Below are positions 41,357 to 50,731 of a DNA stretch of 64,000 bases, in pieces. The stretch's first letter is position 1, and every line of letters starts with the position of its first letter. This DNA comes from Candidatus Thiodiazotropha endolucinida (lineage in GTDB: Bacteria; Pseudomonadota; Gammaproteobacteria; Chromatiales; Chromatiaceae), in contig NZ_MARB01000015.1 in NCBI RefSeq assembly GCF_001715975.1, positions 1-64,000 of the forward strand. Reading direction: 5' to 3'. The notes under the pieces were generated by a model, which did no database searches, was not told where the DNA came from, and saw only the letters and a list, made by a program, of their open reading frames with translations. The position numbers and the translations under genes are program-made.

Positions 41357-43027
41357 TCAGCTTGCCGATATGCTTCTCTTTTCTACTTTGCGGGATAGGT
41401 CCTCATCGAGTTGTTGAGCGAAGTAGTCCTCCAGGAAGAGATCAAAACTGACTCTGTCTGATGCCTCCAACTCCCGCTGGCGCTGCCATGAATCGGTCGC
41501 CTCCTGACCCAGCAACAGTTGATCCTGACTTGAGTGCTCCTGCTGCATAAAGGTGTGTTGGTGCTGCTTCGACATACGCTGGGCAAACTGGAAAAAACTC
41601 TCCCCTTTGTCACGCATCTCCGCGAGCATGCGCGCCGAGGGAGTCAGATCGGCATCCTGCAGGCGATAGCGCTGTATCATCAGGCTTTCACTATAAGGAT
41701 TGCCCGGCATACCCGCTTCCAGCATCTCGCATAAAGGCAGCATAGCGTCGCAGATCTCCAATCCCCAACTCCGCAAAGCAACCTTCTCACCATTACGCTG
41801 CAGCATCAATCCGGGTTTTCTCCCCTGGTGGGCGGCCGTCAACTCGTTCCAGTCGATCTCCTTCTGTTCCGCCACATTGATCGCCGGACTTGCGTGCAGC
41901 AGACACATCAGCATCAGGGCCTCGATAAAAAAGATCTGCTCTTCTGCGATACCCAGTGGATGAAAGGCATTCACATCCAGGGAGCGCAATTCCACATAAC
42001 GCACCCCACGACGCTGCAGGGCATGGATCGGCTTCTCCATCATCTCGGGAATCTGTTTGGGACGCACCGTACTGTAGTACTCGTTCTCGATCTGCAGAAT
42101 ATTGGCGTTCAGCTGCTCATAACGACCATCGACCTTGACACCAATGGCTTGATAGATCGGACAGGGTGTTTCGATGGCCCGGGAGAGTGTTTCGATGTAG
42201 GCGTTGAGGCAATCGTAACAGGCTTTGATACCGGTACCCTGTTCCTTACTGTTCTGATAACCGATATCCCCCATCCTTAAAGAGGTGGCATAGGGTGAAT
42301 AGTAACTGTATTCATCAAACACCTGCAGCGTGGTAGGTCTGCCTCCGAGAAAGGATTTGCACACTGCAGGAGAAGCCCCGAACAGGTAGGGAATCAGCCA
42401 GCCGACACGCTGCAGGTTGCGCAGCATGGCAAAATAGGATTCCGAAATAAAAGTCTGTATCGGTGTTTCATCCTGTTCCAAGTTTTGAAACACCTGCCAG
42501 AACGGCAGTGGTATAGAGTAGTTGAAATGGACCCCGGCTATCACCTGCATAACTCTGCCGTAGCGGTGACCCAACCCTCTGCGGTAGACGGTCTTCATCA
42601 TACCGGCATTGGAGTCGCCATATTCTGCAATCGGAATCAGTTCATCGCTTTCGACTATACAGGGCATACTGGTTGACCAGAGGATCTCATCACCCAGATG
42701 CTGGTAGAGGAAATGGTGCGCCTCGGACAAAAACCGTAACGGCTCTTCACGATCTGCTGAAGGTGGCGTGATGATTTCGGTCAGGGCTTCGGAATAATCC
42801 GTCGTTATGTACCTGTTGGTCAGTGCAGATCCTAATGCCTCGGGATGTCTCTTTTGCGAGATACAGCCGGACGGGGATACCCGCAATCCCTCTTTTTCCA
42901 GACCTATCAGCCCCCCTCTCAGCAGCCCGGCCTGATCTGCTTGACGCAGTTTTTCCAAGCGTTGTTCAAGTGTCGTATACAAACCGGGAGCAGTCCATGT
43001 TGTAGATTGGATCGAGGCCGGAACCAA
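41357..43027 (-). CDS. gshA: Glutamate-cysteine ligase GshA
   Basis: GshA joins glutamate and cysteine, the first and limiting step of glutathione synthesis. The protein (up to 556 residues) is of the gammaproteobacterial class: GGLIGLEKEGLRVSPSG, HPEALGSALTNRYITTDYSEALTEIITPP, STSMPC, GVHFNYSIP, and VRYVELRSLDVNAFHP. It is slightly longer than the E. coli enzyme. The first start is TTG 43027, and TTG 42982 is an alternative; neither has a good ribosome-binding site. It runs in the same direction as metZ, about 66 bp apart. Confidence 0.95.
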   Translation of the reverse strand: MVPASIQSTTWTAPGLYTTLEQRLEKLRQADQAGLLRGGLIGLEKEGLRVSPSGCISQKRHPEALGSALTNRYITTDYSEALTEIITPPSADREEPLRFLSEAHHFLYQHLGDEILWSTSMPCIVESDELIPIAEYGDSNAGMMKTVYRRGLGHRYGRVMQVIAGVHFNYSIPLPFWQVFQNLEQDETPIQTFISESYFAMLRNLQRVGWLIPYLFGASPAVCKSFLGGRPTTLQVFDEYSYYSPYATSLRMGDIGYQNSKEQGTGIKACYDCLNAYIETLSRAIETPCPIYQAIGVKVDGRYEQLNANILQIENEYYSTVRPKQIPEMMEKPIHALQRRGVRYVELRSLDVNAFHPLGIAEEQIFFIEALMLMCLLHASPAINVAEQKEIDWNELTAAHQGRKPGLMLQRNGEKVALRSWGLEICDAMLPLCEMLEAGMPGNPYSESLMIQRYRLQDADLTPSARMLAEMRDKGESFFQFAQRMSKQHQHTFMQQEHSSQDQLLLGQEATDSWQRQRELEASDRVSFDLFLEDYFAQQLDEDLSRKVEKRSISAS

Positions 43028-43162
43028 ATTGATGATTCTGACTTAATTTGTAAACATGCAATGAGGCAATATACAGGCCAGGTGAATTTATGCCGCACGG
43101 GGGCGTAGACTGAAGGCACGCATCATACCATCAATTGTCATTTTGAAGCATGCTTTTACAGG

Positions 43163-45250
43163 CTAGCGCATCACCGCCCTGGGCGCCTGCATTCGGATCG
43201 AGTCCGTCAGAATGCGGGCCGCTTCGTTCAACTCGATGCGTTGTGTCGCTTCCGACTCCTTGTCATCAACATCAACATCCATGTCTTCCTGGTCGATGGA
43301 TTTGATTGCCTGCAGACCTTGTGACGCCCTGAAGCGGTTCTTGTGCACTAGCTGCTCCTGCTCACGATCATCCCATTCAGACCGGCGGCGGCTCTCCAGC
43401 AGACTTGTTTCTGTACGCTTGTCCAGTGCCTGGAAGCGTTTTTCCCGATCGACCAGCATTTCGAATCCGGGATCATGCTCAACCCGGCTCATGTGGTTAT
43501 CAATGAGATGGGGTACCGCCCATTTCCCTTTGGTAACAAAATTGGCCGGTCTGATCTGTGCCCAGGGCAGCGCATTCTCCAATGAACGCTCCCCGAAATC
43601 TTCTGAGTATTTCGCCATTGGAAACTGGATATCGGGCACCACTCCCCGGTGCTGGGTGCTGCCGCCATTGATGCGGAAGAACTGCGCCATGGTCAGCCGC
43701 AATCGGCCCAGGTCTTTCTTGCGGCCGGGCACGAAGCGCCCCAGATCCACCAGCGTCTGCACGGTTCCCTTACCGAAAGTGGGTTCGCCGATGACGATGC
43801 CCCGCTTGTAATCCTGGATGGCACCGGCAAATATCTCCGAGGCAGAGGCACTGTTGCGATCGACCAGAACCGCCAATGGTCCCTCGTAGGCTATGGTTTG
43901 ATCCGGATCCTGCTCGATCTCGATCTTACCGAAGGCGTCCTTGATCTGAACCACGGGTCCGGAATCGATGAACAACCCTGTCAGTTCGGTCGCTTCGGAC
44001 AGTGAGCCGCCACCGTTTTCCCGCAGATCGATGACGATGCCGTTGACACCCTGCTGCTTCAGATCACCCAGGAGATTGCGCACATCCCTGGTGGTGCTGC
44101 GGAAATCCTCATCCCCTCTCGCCTCGGCGGCGAAATCACGGTAGAAAGTCGGCACTTCGACAACACCGATACGCATACCCTTCATACCGTCCAGGTCTTC
44201 GATGATATAGCTCTTCGCCGCCTGCTCCTCAAGCTTTATCTTGTTGCGCACGAGGGTGATGGTCTTGCGCTTGGAACCGGTTTCAGTCCCCTTTGGCAGG
44301 ATGTCGAGCCTGACGACCGAGCCCTTGGGACCACGGATCTGCTCCACCACATCCTGCAATCGCCAACCGACGATATCGATGATTTCACCCTCCAGCCCCT
44401 GACCGACACCGACAATACGATCACCCGAATGCAACAGATCACTCTGTTCAGCGGGTCCGCCTATCACTGTCTTCTGGACCACGGTAAAGCCGTCTTCATC
44501 CTTGAGTACTGCACCTATGCCTTCCAGGGAGAGACGCATGCTGATATCGAAGTTTTCCGATGTGCTCGGCGACATGTAACTGGTGTGGGGTTCCAGGCTC
44601 AGGGTATAGGCATTGATAAAGGTCTGAAAAACATCGTTGGCATCAAACTGCTCCACCCGGCTCAAGAGACGTTTATAGCGTTCACTCAGGGTTTTACGAA
44701 TCTCATCGTCTTTTTTATCCATCAACCGCAGATTGAGGAAATCATTTTTTACCCGCTTGCGCCAAATTTCCTGCAGCTCAGTACGGGTTTGAGGCCAGGG
44801 TTCTTCGTCACGCTCGAATCGATAACTCTCATCGACTGTGAAATCGAACGCTTTATCAACCAGTTTTTGCGCATGGGCCACCGCCTCCGCCACACGTTTG
44901 CGATAGAGGCGAAAAATCTCAAAGGCAGGTTCGATTCTGGCATTCTTCAGGTAGTCATCGAGCTTATCCTGATAGAGTGAGAAACGAACGATATCCCTGG
45001 CACGAAAAAAAGAGCGGTTGGGATCGAGGGCGTCAAAGTAACGATCGAGGATCATCTTTGACATGGCATCGTCGAGTGCAGCCTCTTTGTAATGGTATTT
45101 TTCGATAACCTTGACGATGACATTTGCCGTTTGCTGCTGCTCCGGAGTCGGTTGTAGTTCGCTGATCGGGACAACCTGGCGATTGGCCCATAGCGCCGTA
45201 TTGCTGAACAGAAACAGCGAACTGAGCAGAATAACCTTAAAAAATCTCAT
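43163..45250 (-). CDS. prc: Tail-specific carboxy-terminal protease Prc
   Basis: Prc (Tsp) is a periplasmic PDZ protease that trims or degrades proteins from their C-termini, including the penicillin-binding protein 3 precursor and hydrolases. The 695-residue precursor has a signal peptide (MRFFKVILLSSLFLFSNTALWA), a long helical N-domain, a PDZ domain with EGIGAVLKDEDGFTVVQKT, and the catalytic core with LRENGGGSLSEATELTG, Ser in DRNSASASEIFAGAIQDY and Lys in GEPTFGKGTVQ. It closes with the DUF3340 helical domain. Confidence 0.96.
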   Translation of the reverse strand: MRFFKVILLSSLFLFSNTALWANRQVVPISELQPTPEQQQTANVIVKVIEKYHYKEAALDDAMSKMILDRYFDALDPNRSFFRARDIVRFSLYQDKLDDYLKNARIEPAFEIFRLYRKRVAEAVAHAQKLVDKAFDFTVDESYRFERDEEPWPQTRTELQEIWRKRVKNDFLNLRLMDKKDDEIRKTLSERYKRLLSRVEQFDANDVFQTFINAYTLSLEPHTSYMSPSTSENFDISMRLSLEGIGAVLKDEDGFTVVQKTVIGGPAEQSDLLHSGDRIVGVGQGLEGEIIDIVGWRLQDVVEQIRGPKGSVVRLDILPKGTETGSKRKTITLVRNKIKLEEQAAKSYIIEDLDGMKGMRIGVVEVPTFYRDFAAEARGDEDFRSTTRDVRNLLGDLKQQGVNGIVIDLRENGGGSLSEATELTGLFIDSGPVVQIKDAFGKIEIEQDPDQTIAYEGPLAVLVDRNSASASEIFAGAIQDYKRGIVIGEPTFGKGTVQTLVDLGRFVPGRKKDLGRLRLTMAQFFRINGGSTQHRGVVPDIQFPMAKYSEDFGERSLENALPWAQIRPANFVTKGKWAVPHLIDNHMSRVEHDPGFEMLVDREKRFQALDKRTETSLLESRRRSEWDDREQEQLVHKNRFRASQGLQAIKSIDQEDMDVDVDDKESEATQRIELNEAARILTDSIRMQAPRAVMR

Positions 45251-45400
45251 GTAACTACCTGGCCTTTTTTTGCACCTTAACAGTCAACACTTGACTATAC
45301 ATCATAGTAAACAGGACTAGGATTGGACTGGATTACCGTATCACTGGTTCAATTTAGTGCCTAAAAGGTGTACTGGACCGCAAGATAAAGCCCCACCCGC

Positions 45401-46261
45401 CTATATATTCTCGTGCAGACCCTGTACCAGATCCAGATAACCGGGCGTTTCGGGATTTATAATCCCATGGCGCACTAGAAAGTCAATCACCACAAGATTG
45501 CAGTTGAGCTTGAATTCATCGCTCTTTGCAACCAGTCTCGCCACCTCGTCTACAGGCAGCAGCATGAACTCAGCCACTTCGCCGTCACTGTTGTGGGGTA
45601 GGAAATCACCCGGGAGCTCAAGATCATAACAATAGAGCGTATCGGGTTTCAGTCCGACAGCTGTCTCAGTGCAATAGGTCAGAACACCCACGGAGATCGC
45701 TCGGTTCGCCAGCGATGGCGGCACATTGGCCTCTTCCATGCACTCCTTGCGCAGATTCTCGGCAAGGGAGATGTTGTAGGGCAGTCCCCCTGCCACCATA
45801 TTGTCCAGACAACCGGGAAAGTTACGCCGGTCGGCCGAACGTCTTGCGATCCAGAGTTTCAGCACCTCTCCATGGCGGACGAAACCATTCAGATGTTGAC
45901 CATAGGCGCGCAATCCGAAATAGGGAGCGCTGGCGCGATCCATCGTGGCAATCGCCGTCTCCCTGCCAGCGTGAGTAACCGGATACTGTTCACCGTGGAT
46001 ATGGGATATGACCCCCTCATCAACCAAGGTCGAGGTGATCTCCGCAAACAGTCCGGTACGGGCTTCGAAGCTGTCGTAATGGCCTTGGAGATGAAGGCCC
46101 TCATCATCCTGTCTGAAGGCATCGGACCATTGACCGAGGGCCTTCCAAACAGGTTGCTTTAGACGTCCGATACGCTGCCCCTGGAAGAAGAGCGATTTGA
46201 AGTTTCCCGGACTCCAGTGATTTAGGCGCTCGATATGGCGCAGATACCCTTGCATGCTCAT
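45401..46261 (-). CDS. Nudix hydrolase with DUF4743 domain
   Basis: The 286-residue protein has an N-terminal DUF4743 part (MSMQGYLRHIERLNHWS...) and a Nudix domain whose box reads GGLPYNISLAENLRKECMEEANVP, a near-standard match to GX5EX7REUXEEXGU. It resembles the Nudix domain of fungal and plant thiamine-pyrophosphokinase-linked (Tnr3/NUDT20-24-like) proteins, thought to hydrolyse damaged thiamine diphosphate. That activity is inferred. It stands alone between prc and lexA. Confidence 0.88.
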   Translation of the reverse strand: MSMQGYLRHIERLNHWSPGNFKSLFFQGQRIGRLKQPVWKALGQWSDAFRQDDEGLHLQGHYDSFEARTGLFAEITSTLVDEGVISHIHGEQYPVTHAGRETAIATMDRASAPYFGLRAYGQHLNGFVRHGEVLKLWIARRSADRRNFPGCLDNMVAGGLPYNISLAENLRKECMEEANVPPSLANRAISVGVLTYCTETAVGLKPDTLYCYDLELPGDFLPHNSDGEVAEFMLLPVDEVARLVAKSDEFKLNCNLVVIDFLVRHGIINPETPGYLDLVQGLHENI

Positions 46262-46408
46262 GGATTGATGGACGCTTTCGTCTCCAGTGGATTGGCTATT
46301 TACGCAGTCATATCATCCGATCCGTCACTGCGGCGAAGAGACAATCATACAACCGTGCATGCGGGGCTGTTAACACCCATCCAACAGGCTGATCAAAGCG
46401 TTGTCCCG

Positions 46409-47005
46409 TTATGTATAGGATCTGAGCAACCCCCGCAGCACCCCTTGTATGCTGACCTCTTCCGGCCGATAGACCATCGCACTCATCGAGTGGTTTGCGG
46501 GATGAAGTACAATCTCACCCGGACGCTGCTCGATTCTCTTCAGTGTGGCCTCCTCGTTATGGATCAATGCCACAACGATATCACCATTTTGCGCATGCTC
46601 CTGCTGCTCGATAACCACATAGTCACCGTGGTGGATGCCTTCATCGATCATCGAATCCCCTGACACCTGGAGAACATAACATGGCCCCTTTCCCAGCAAC
46701 TCATCGGGAACCTGCATCGGCTCTGCGTTGGTAATGGCTTCTATAGGCCTGCCGGCAGCGATGCGGCTGAGATAGGGAATACCCTGCTCCACACCGTGCT
46801 CAACTAGGCGAATACCCCGTTTCAGACCTTCCATGGGCTCCACCAATCCCGCCTCAACCAGCGCCTGGATATGTTTGTGCAACGAACCCCGGGATTTCAG
46901 CCCGAGCAACCTGCAGACCTCGTCATAGGTGGGGGCATGCTCATAGTGCTCGCTACAGTCACGCAGGGCTTGGTATATCTCCTGCTGGCGTCGGGTCAAT
47001 TTCAT
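46409..47005 (-). CDS. lexA: SOS repressor LexA
   Basis: LexA represses DNA-damage genes and cleaves itself when RecA filaments form. In this 198-residue protein the cleavage bond is Ala84-Gly85 (RIAAGRPIEA), and the Ser118/Lys156 dyad lies in VSGDSMIDEG and EATLKRIEQ, as in E. coli. The winged helix-turn-helix differs: the recognition helix reads LKSRGSLHKHIQAL (36-49), where E. coli has SPNAAEEH-type residues, so a different operator is expected. AAGGA precedes the ATG. It shares its control region with the divergent helicase gene. Confidence 0.96.
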   Translation of the reverse strand: MKLTRRQQEIYQALRDCSEHYEHAPTYDEVCRLLGLKSRGSLHKHIQALVEAGLVEPMEGLKRGIRLVEHGVEQGIPYLSRIAAGRPIEAITNAEPMQVPDELLGKGPCYVLQVSGDSMIDEGIHHGDYVVIEQQEHAQNGDIVVALIHNEEATLKRIEQRPGEIVLHPANHSMSAMVYRPEEVSIQGVLRGLLRSYT

Positions 47006-47020
47006 TGGGATCCTTGATTT

Positions 47021-47067
47021 GTTCTCCGGTTGTTCTCTATTCTATACCAGGAGAACAGGAAGAGAAC
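47021..47067. promoter_or_regulatory. Symmetric four-half-site operator between lexA and the mrfA-like gene
   Basis: GTTCTC occurs at 47021-47026 and 47032-47037, and its complement GAGAAC at 47051-47056 and 47062-47067. Each pair has an 11-bp period, and both inner and outer pairs are centred on 47044. Two of the repeats are also GTTC-N7-GTTC, the LexA box of alphaproteobacteria. The right-hand sites overlap the helicase ribosome-binding region. Binding by this LexA is inferred from position and symmetry. Confidence 0.7.
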
Positions 47068-47071
47068 AACC

Positions 47072-49471
47072 ATGACTAGTCCCATTGCAGCCTTGACCGC
47101 CACAAAGCCGGTTACCCGACTTGATCCAGCCGACCATTTGGCCGCCAAATTGCGTAGCGAATATGGAGAGCGTATCACAGGCGAACTGATACTCCCCGCC
47201 AAGCAGGGTAACTACCGTCCACTACCCGATGATCTCGACCAGCGACTCACCGATGCCTTGCGAAAGCGCGGGATCGAACGACTCTACACCCACCAGGCTG
47301 CGGCCTGGGAATCGGTACGGAATGGTCGGCATACAGTAATTGTCACCCCTACGGCATCAGGCAAGACCCTCTGCTACAACCTGCCGGTACTGCAGGAGGT
47401 GCTGCAGACGCAGGCCAAAGCCCTCTACCTTTTCCCCACCAAGGCCCTGGCCCAGGACCAGGTGGCCGAGTTGACTGCCCTCAACCAGGCCGCCGAACTG
47501 GGCGTACGTACTTTCACCTTTGATGGCGACACGCCGGGGGATGCGCGCAAGGCGGTGCGGACCCGTGGTGATATGGTGCTCTCAAATCCGGACATGTTGC
47601 ACCAGGGGATACTACCCCACCACACCAAATGGGCTCAGTTTTTCGAATCCTTGCGCTATGTGGTGATCGACGAAATGCATACATACCGCGGCGTATTCGG
47701 CTCCCACGTTGCGAATGTGATAAGGCGTCTGCGGCGTATCTGTCGCTTCTATGGGTCAGACCCTCTGTTCATCCTCTGCTCCGCCACTATCGCCAATCCC
47801 GCCCAACTGGCGCATGAACTGATCGGAGACGAAGTCAATGCAATTACCGAGAGCGGCGCACCGCAGGGAGGCAAGCACCTGTTATTGTGGAACCCGCCGG
47901 TGGTCAATGCCGATCTCGGCATGCGTGCATCCGCCCGTTCCCAGACCACCCGTATTACCAAACTGGCAATGGGTCAGGGGCTAAAAAGCATTGTCTTCGC
48001 CCGCTCACGCCTGATGGTTGAGGTGCTGACCAAATATCTCAAGGATACCTTTGACCGGGACCCCAGACATCCAGCCAGGGTCGCCGCCTATCGTGGCGGC
48101 TACCTGCCCGCTGAACGACGCGCTATGGAACGGCGACTGCGTGAAGGGAAACTCGACTGTGTGGTCTCCACCTCAGCATTGGAACTGGGTGTGGACATCG
48201 GCGCCCTCGATCTCTGTGTGCTCAACGGTTATCCCGGCACCATTGCCGCCACCTGGCAGCGCCTGGGACGCGCCGGCAGACGCCAGCGCACTGCGGTTGG
48301 CGTGCTGGTGGCCAGCAGCCTGCCGCTGGATCAATACATTATCCGTAATCCCGACTTCTTCCTTGGCGCCTCGCCGGAACAGGCACGTATCGATGCCGAT
48401 CAGTTACTGATCCTGCTTGATCATGTTCGCTGCGCCGCCTTCGAACTGCCGTTCAGGGATGGAGAGCGGTTCGGCGACCAACCGCTGAGCGAGTTACTCG
48501 CCTATCTGGAGGAACATGGCATCCTGCACCGGGAGGCGGATGAGTGGCACTGGATCAGCGACAGCTACCCCGCCAACAGTATCAGCCTGCGATCGGTGGC
48601 GGAGGGTAATTTCGTGGTGGTGGATACTACCGGTGGCGGAAAAACCGTGATTGCCGAAGTCGACTACAGTTCCGCACCGATGACCATCCATGAAGGCGCC
48701 ATCTACATGGTTCAATCCACCCCCTATCAGGTTGAGCGGCTCGATTGGGAGGGACGCAAGGCATTCGTTACCCGCACCCGAGCCGATTACTACACTGATG
48801 CCATAGACTATACACGCCTTAAGATTCTGGAGTCTTTCGAGGAGCACGAATATGCCCGTCATGGCGTGGCCCAAGGTGAGGTTCATCTTGTCAAGCGCAT
48901 AACCGGCTACAAAAAGATTCGCTACTACAGTCACGACAATGTGGGCTACGGCAAGATCGAGCTACCGGATCAGGAGATGCACACCACCGCCGTCTGGTGG
49001 CAGATAAACCCACAGGCGCTGGAGGCTGCATTCCACTCACGTCAGACTGCCCTGGACGGCTTTCTTGGCGCCAGCTATGCACTTCATATCGTCGCCACCA
49101 TGCACATGCTTTCCGAACCCGGAGATATCGGCAAGGCGGTGGGTGACGGCAACGCCCGCTGGTTTGCTACAGTGCATGCCGGTGGACGGGGAGAGTTGCG
49201 CAACAGGGAGGACCAGCGAATTGATCCGGCGCAGCTGGATCGCTTCACTCCCACGCTGTTTCTCTACGACAACTATCCTGGAGGCATCGGACTCTCATCA
49301 CCGCTTTGCGAGAGCCGTGAGACCATCGTTCATGAAGCGAAGCGGCTTGTCGTTGACTGCAGCTGTAACCATGGCTGCCCCAGCTGCATCGGCCCTATCC
49401 TGGCCAGCGACGAGCTGCGGGGCTACTCGCCCAAACAGGCCGCACTCGAAGTGCTTTCACTCCTGATGTAG
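47072..49471 (+). CDS. DEAD/DEAH helicase with C-terminal DUF1998-type zinc motif, MrfA (YprA)-like
   Basis: This 799-residue SF2 helicase has Walker A TPTASGKT (92-99), DEMH box (200-203), the motif VI QRLGRAGR, and a C-terminal four-cysteine cluster (Cys763, 765, 769, 772 in DCSCNHGCPSCIGP) that in Bacillus MrfA binds metal. MrfA works with the MrfB exonuclease in excision of mitomycin C adducts, apart from UvrABC. The ATG at 47072 is preferred over an in-frame TTG at 47030. An exonuclease gene of MrfB type follows after 22 bp, so the pair is conserved. SOS control by the shared operator is inferred. Confidence 0.92.
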   Translation: MTSPIAALTATKPVTRLDPADHLAAKLRSEYGERITGELILPAKQGNYRPLPDDLDQRLTDALRKRGIERLYTHQAAAWESVRNGRHTVIVTPTASGKTLCYNLPVLQEVLQTQAKALYLFPTKALAQDQVAELTALNQAAELGVRTFTFDGDTPGDARKAVRTRGDMVLSNPDMLHQGILPHHTKWAQFFESLRYVVIDEMHTYRGVFGSHVANVIRRLRRICRFYGSDPLFILCSATIANPAQLAHELIGDEVNAITESGAPQGGKHLLLWNPPVVNADLGMRASARSQTTRITKLAMGQGLKSIVFARSRLMVEVLTKYLKDTFDRDPRHPARVAAYRGGYLPAERRAMERRLREGKLDCVVSTSALELGVDIGALDLCVLNGYPGTIAATWQRLGRAGRRQRTAVGVLVASSLPLDQYIIRNPDFFLGASPEQARIDADQLLILLDHVRCAAFELPFRDGERFGDQPLSELLAYLEEHGILHREADEWHWISDSYPANSISLRSVAEGNFVVVDTTGGGKTVIAEVDYSSAPMTIHEGAIYMVQSTPYQVERLDWEGRKAFVTRTRADYYTDAIDYTRLKILESFEEHEYARHGVAQGEVHLVKRITGYKKIRYYSHDNVGYGKIELPDQEMHTTAVWWQINPQALEAAFHSRQTALDGFLGASYALHIVATMHMLSEPGDIGKAVGDGNARWFATVHAGGRGELRNREDQRIDPAQLDRFTPTLFLYDNYPGGIGLSSPLCESRETIVHEAKRLVVDCSCNHGCPSCIGPILASDELRGYSPKQAALEVLSLLM

Positions 49472-49493
49472 TGTCTACAGGTCACAACCGACA

Positions 49494-50711
49494 ATGACAC
49501 TCGGAACAAAACTCAGCCGTCTGAGGGCACTGAAAAAGGATCGAGGGCAACAACCTGTTGCATCTGCGACGGACCTGCGACATCGCTTGGCACGGATCGA
49601 CCGGACACGACCTTCTGATGATTCGAAAGGGCGGCGACAAGCGTCAATAGAGGAGAGACTGGCAAAACAGCTGAAGGGATACCAAATCAGCGATGGTCTG
49701 ATCAAGATACAGCGCCATATACCCCTGCATGGATCAATGGGCCGCCATCCTCTCTCGCTACTGAAACAACAACCCGTCCTGCCCGGAGATGGGGCGGCGG
49801 CCAACCGCCGCCAGGTCTACTTCGATACCGAAACCACCGGACTCTCAGGGGGCAGCGGCACCCTCGCCTTCCTGTTCGGTTTTGCAGTGGTTGAGCAGGA
49901 GAACCTTGAGACAACCCAGTACCTGATCACCCGCTTTGCCGGCGAAAATGCCATGCTCGAGAGGATTAACAGTATACTCAGCCCAGATGATCGGCTGGTG
50001 AGCTATAACGGCAAGTGTTACGACATCCCCCTGATGAATACCCGCTACCGCATGCGGAATATACCGGCCATATTGGATCGGCTGCCTCACCTGGACCTTT
50101 TGCATGCCGTGCGCCGACTGTTTGGCCGCACTTGGCCGGATTGCCGGCTGATGACGCTGGAACAGCGCCTGCTCGGCCTGAAACGACACAACGACCTGCC
50201 GGGTTCGGAAGCCCCGGAAGCCTGGTTCGATTGTGTAACAACGGGCGCTACGGTGCGACTCGCACGGGTGGTGGATCACAATTTTCAGGATATCATCTCT
50301 CTCCCCATGGCCCACGCTGTCCTGGCTGGGGTGATTGAGCAACCGGAACGCCATGACGCAGACATTGCGGCCCTCGCCCGCTGGTTGACGGATAGCGACA
50401 AGACTGCCGCCTATACCTTGTTATTGCGCCAGCGGCAGAGACTGTCAATCAGTGGTATGAGGTTACTGGGTCGACTAGCCAGGCGTTTCGGCAACTGGGA
50501 GTTGGCAGTGGAGATATGGGAAGCCTTATCCCGGGGCGGCTGTCGACAAGCTACAGAACAACTTGCCAAATATCATGAGCACATCAGCAAGGATCTGGAG
50601 CATGCAAAATATTATTGTGAGCTGCTCCCCGTCGACGATGAGCAACGGCGTCGGTTGAACCGAATCTTAATCAAGCGCTATCGTCAGGGGATACAACCAG
50701 CACTGCATTAG
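49494..50711 (+). CDS. DnaQ-like (DEDDh) exonuclease, MrfB (YprB)-like
   Basis: The 405-residue protein is a ribonuclease H-like exonuclease: Asp111 and Glu113 in YFDTETTGLSGG, Asp177 in VSYNGKCYDIPLM, and His262/Asp266 in VVDHNFQDIISL. Its C-terminal 100 residues are helical and TPR-like (TLLLRQRQRL, NWELAVEIWEAL), as in Bacillus MrfB. In the Bacillus pathway MrfB is thought to degrade the strand unwound by MrfA. The TAG stop lies in a palindrome shared with the convergent gene. Confidence 0.88.
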   Translation: MTLGTKLSRLRALKKDRGQQPVASATDLRHRLARIDRTRPSDDSKGRRQASIEERLAKQLKGYQISDGLIKIQRHIPLHGSMGRHPLSLLKQQPVLPGDGAAANRRQVYFDTETTGLSGGSGTLAFLFGFAVVEQENLETTQYLITRFAGENAMLERINSILSPDDRLVSYNGKCYDIPLMNTRYRMRNIPAILDRLPHLDLLHAVRRLFGRTWPDCRLMTLEQRLLGLKRHNDLPGSEAPEAWFDCVTTGATVRLARVVDHNFQDIISLPMAHAVLAGVIEQPERHDADIAALARWLTDSDKTAAYTLLLRQRQRLSISGMRLLGRLARRFGNWELAVEIWEALSRGGCRQATEQLAKYHEHISKDLEHAKYYCELLPVDDEQRRRLNRILIKRYRQGIQPALH

Positions 50712-50731
50712 GGCCTGTTAACAGGCCCTAA
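50708..50731. repeat. GTTAAC-centred palindrome, copy 3, convergent gene ends
   Basis: A perfect 24-bp palindrome (core GCCTGTTAACAGGC) contains the TAG stop codons of both converging genes in its two arms. With a symmetrical stem it could terminate both transcripts. It is the most complete of the three copies. Confidence 0.8.

Noticed and set aside
47021-47067. An E. coli-type LexA box
   Set aside because: No CTGT-N8-ACAG site with correct spacing was found; the GTTCTC dyad explains the region better.
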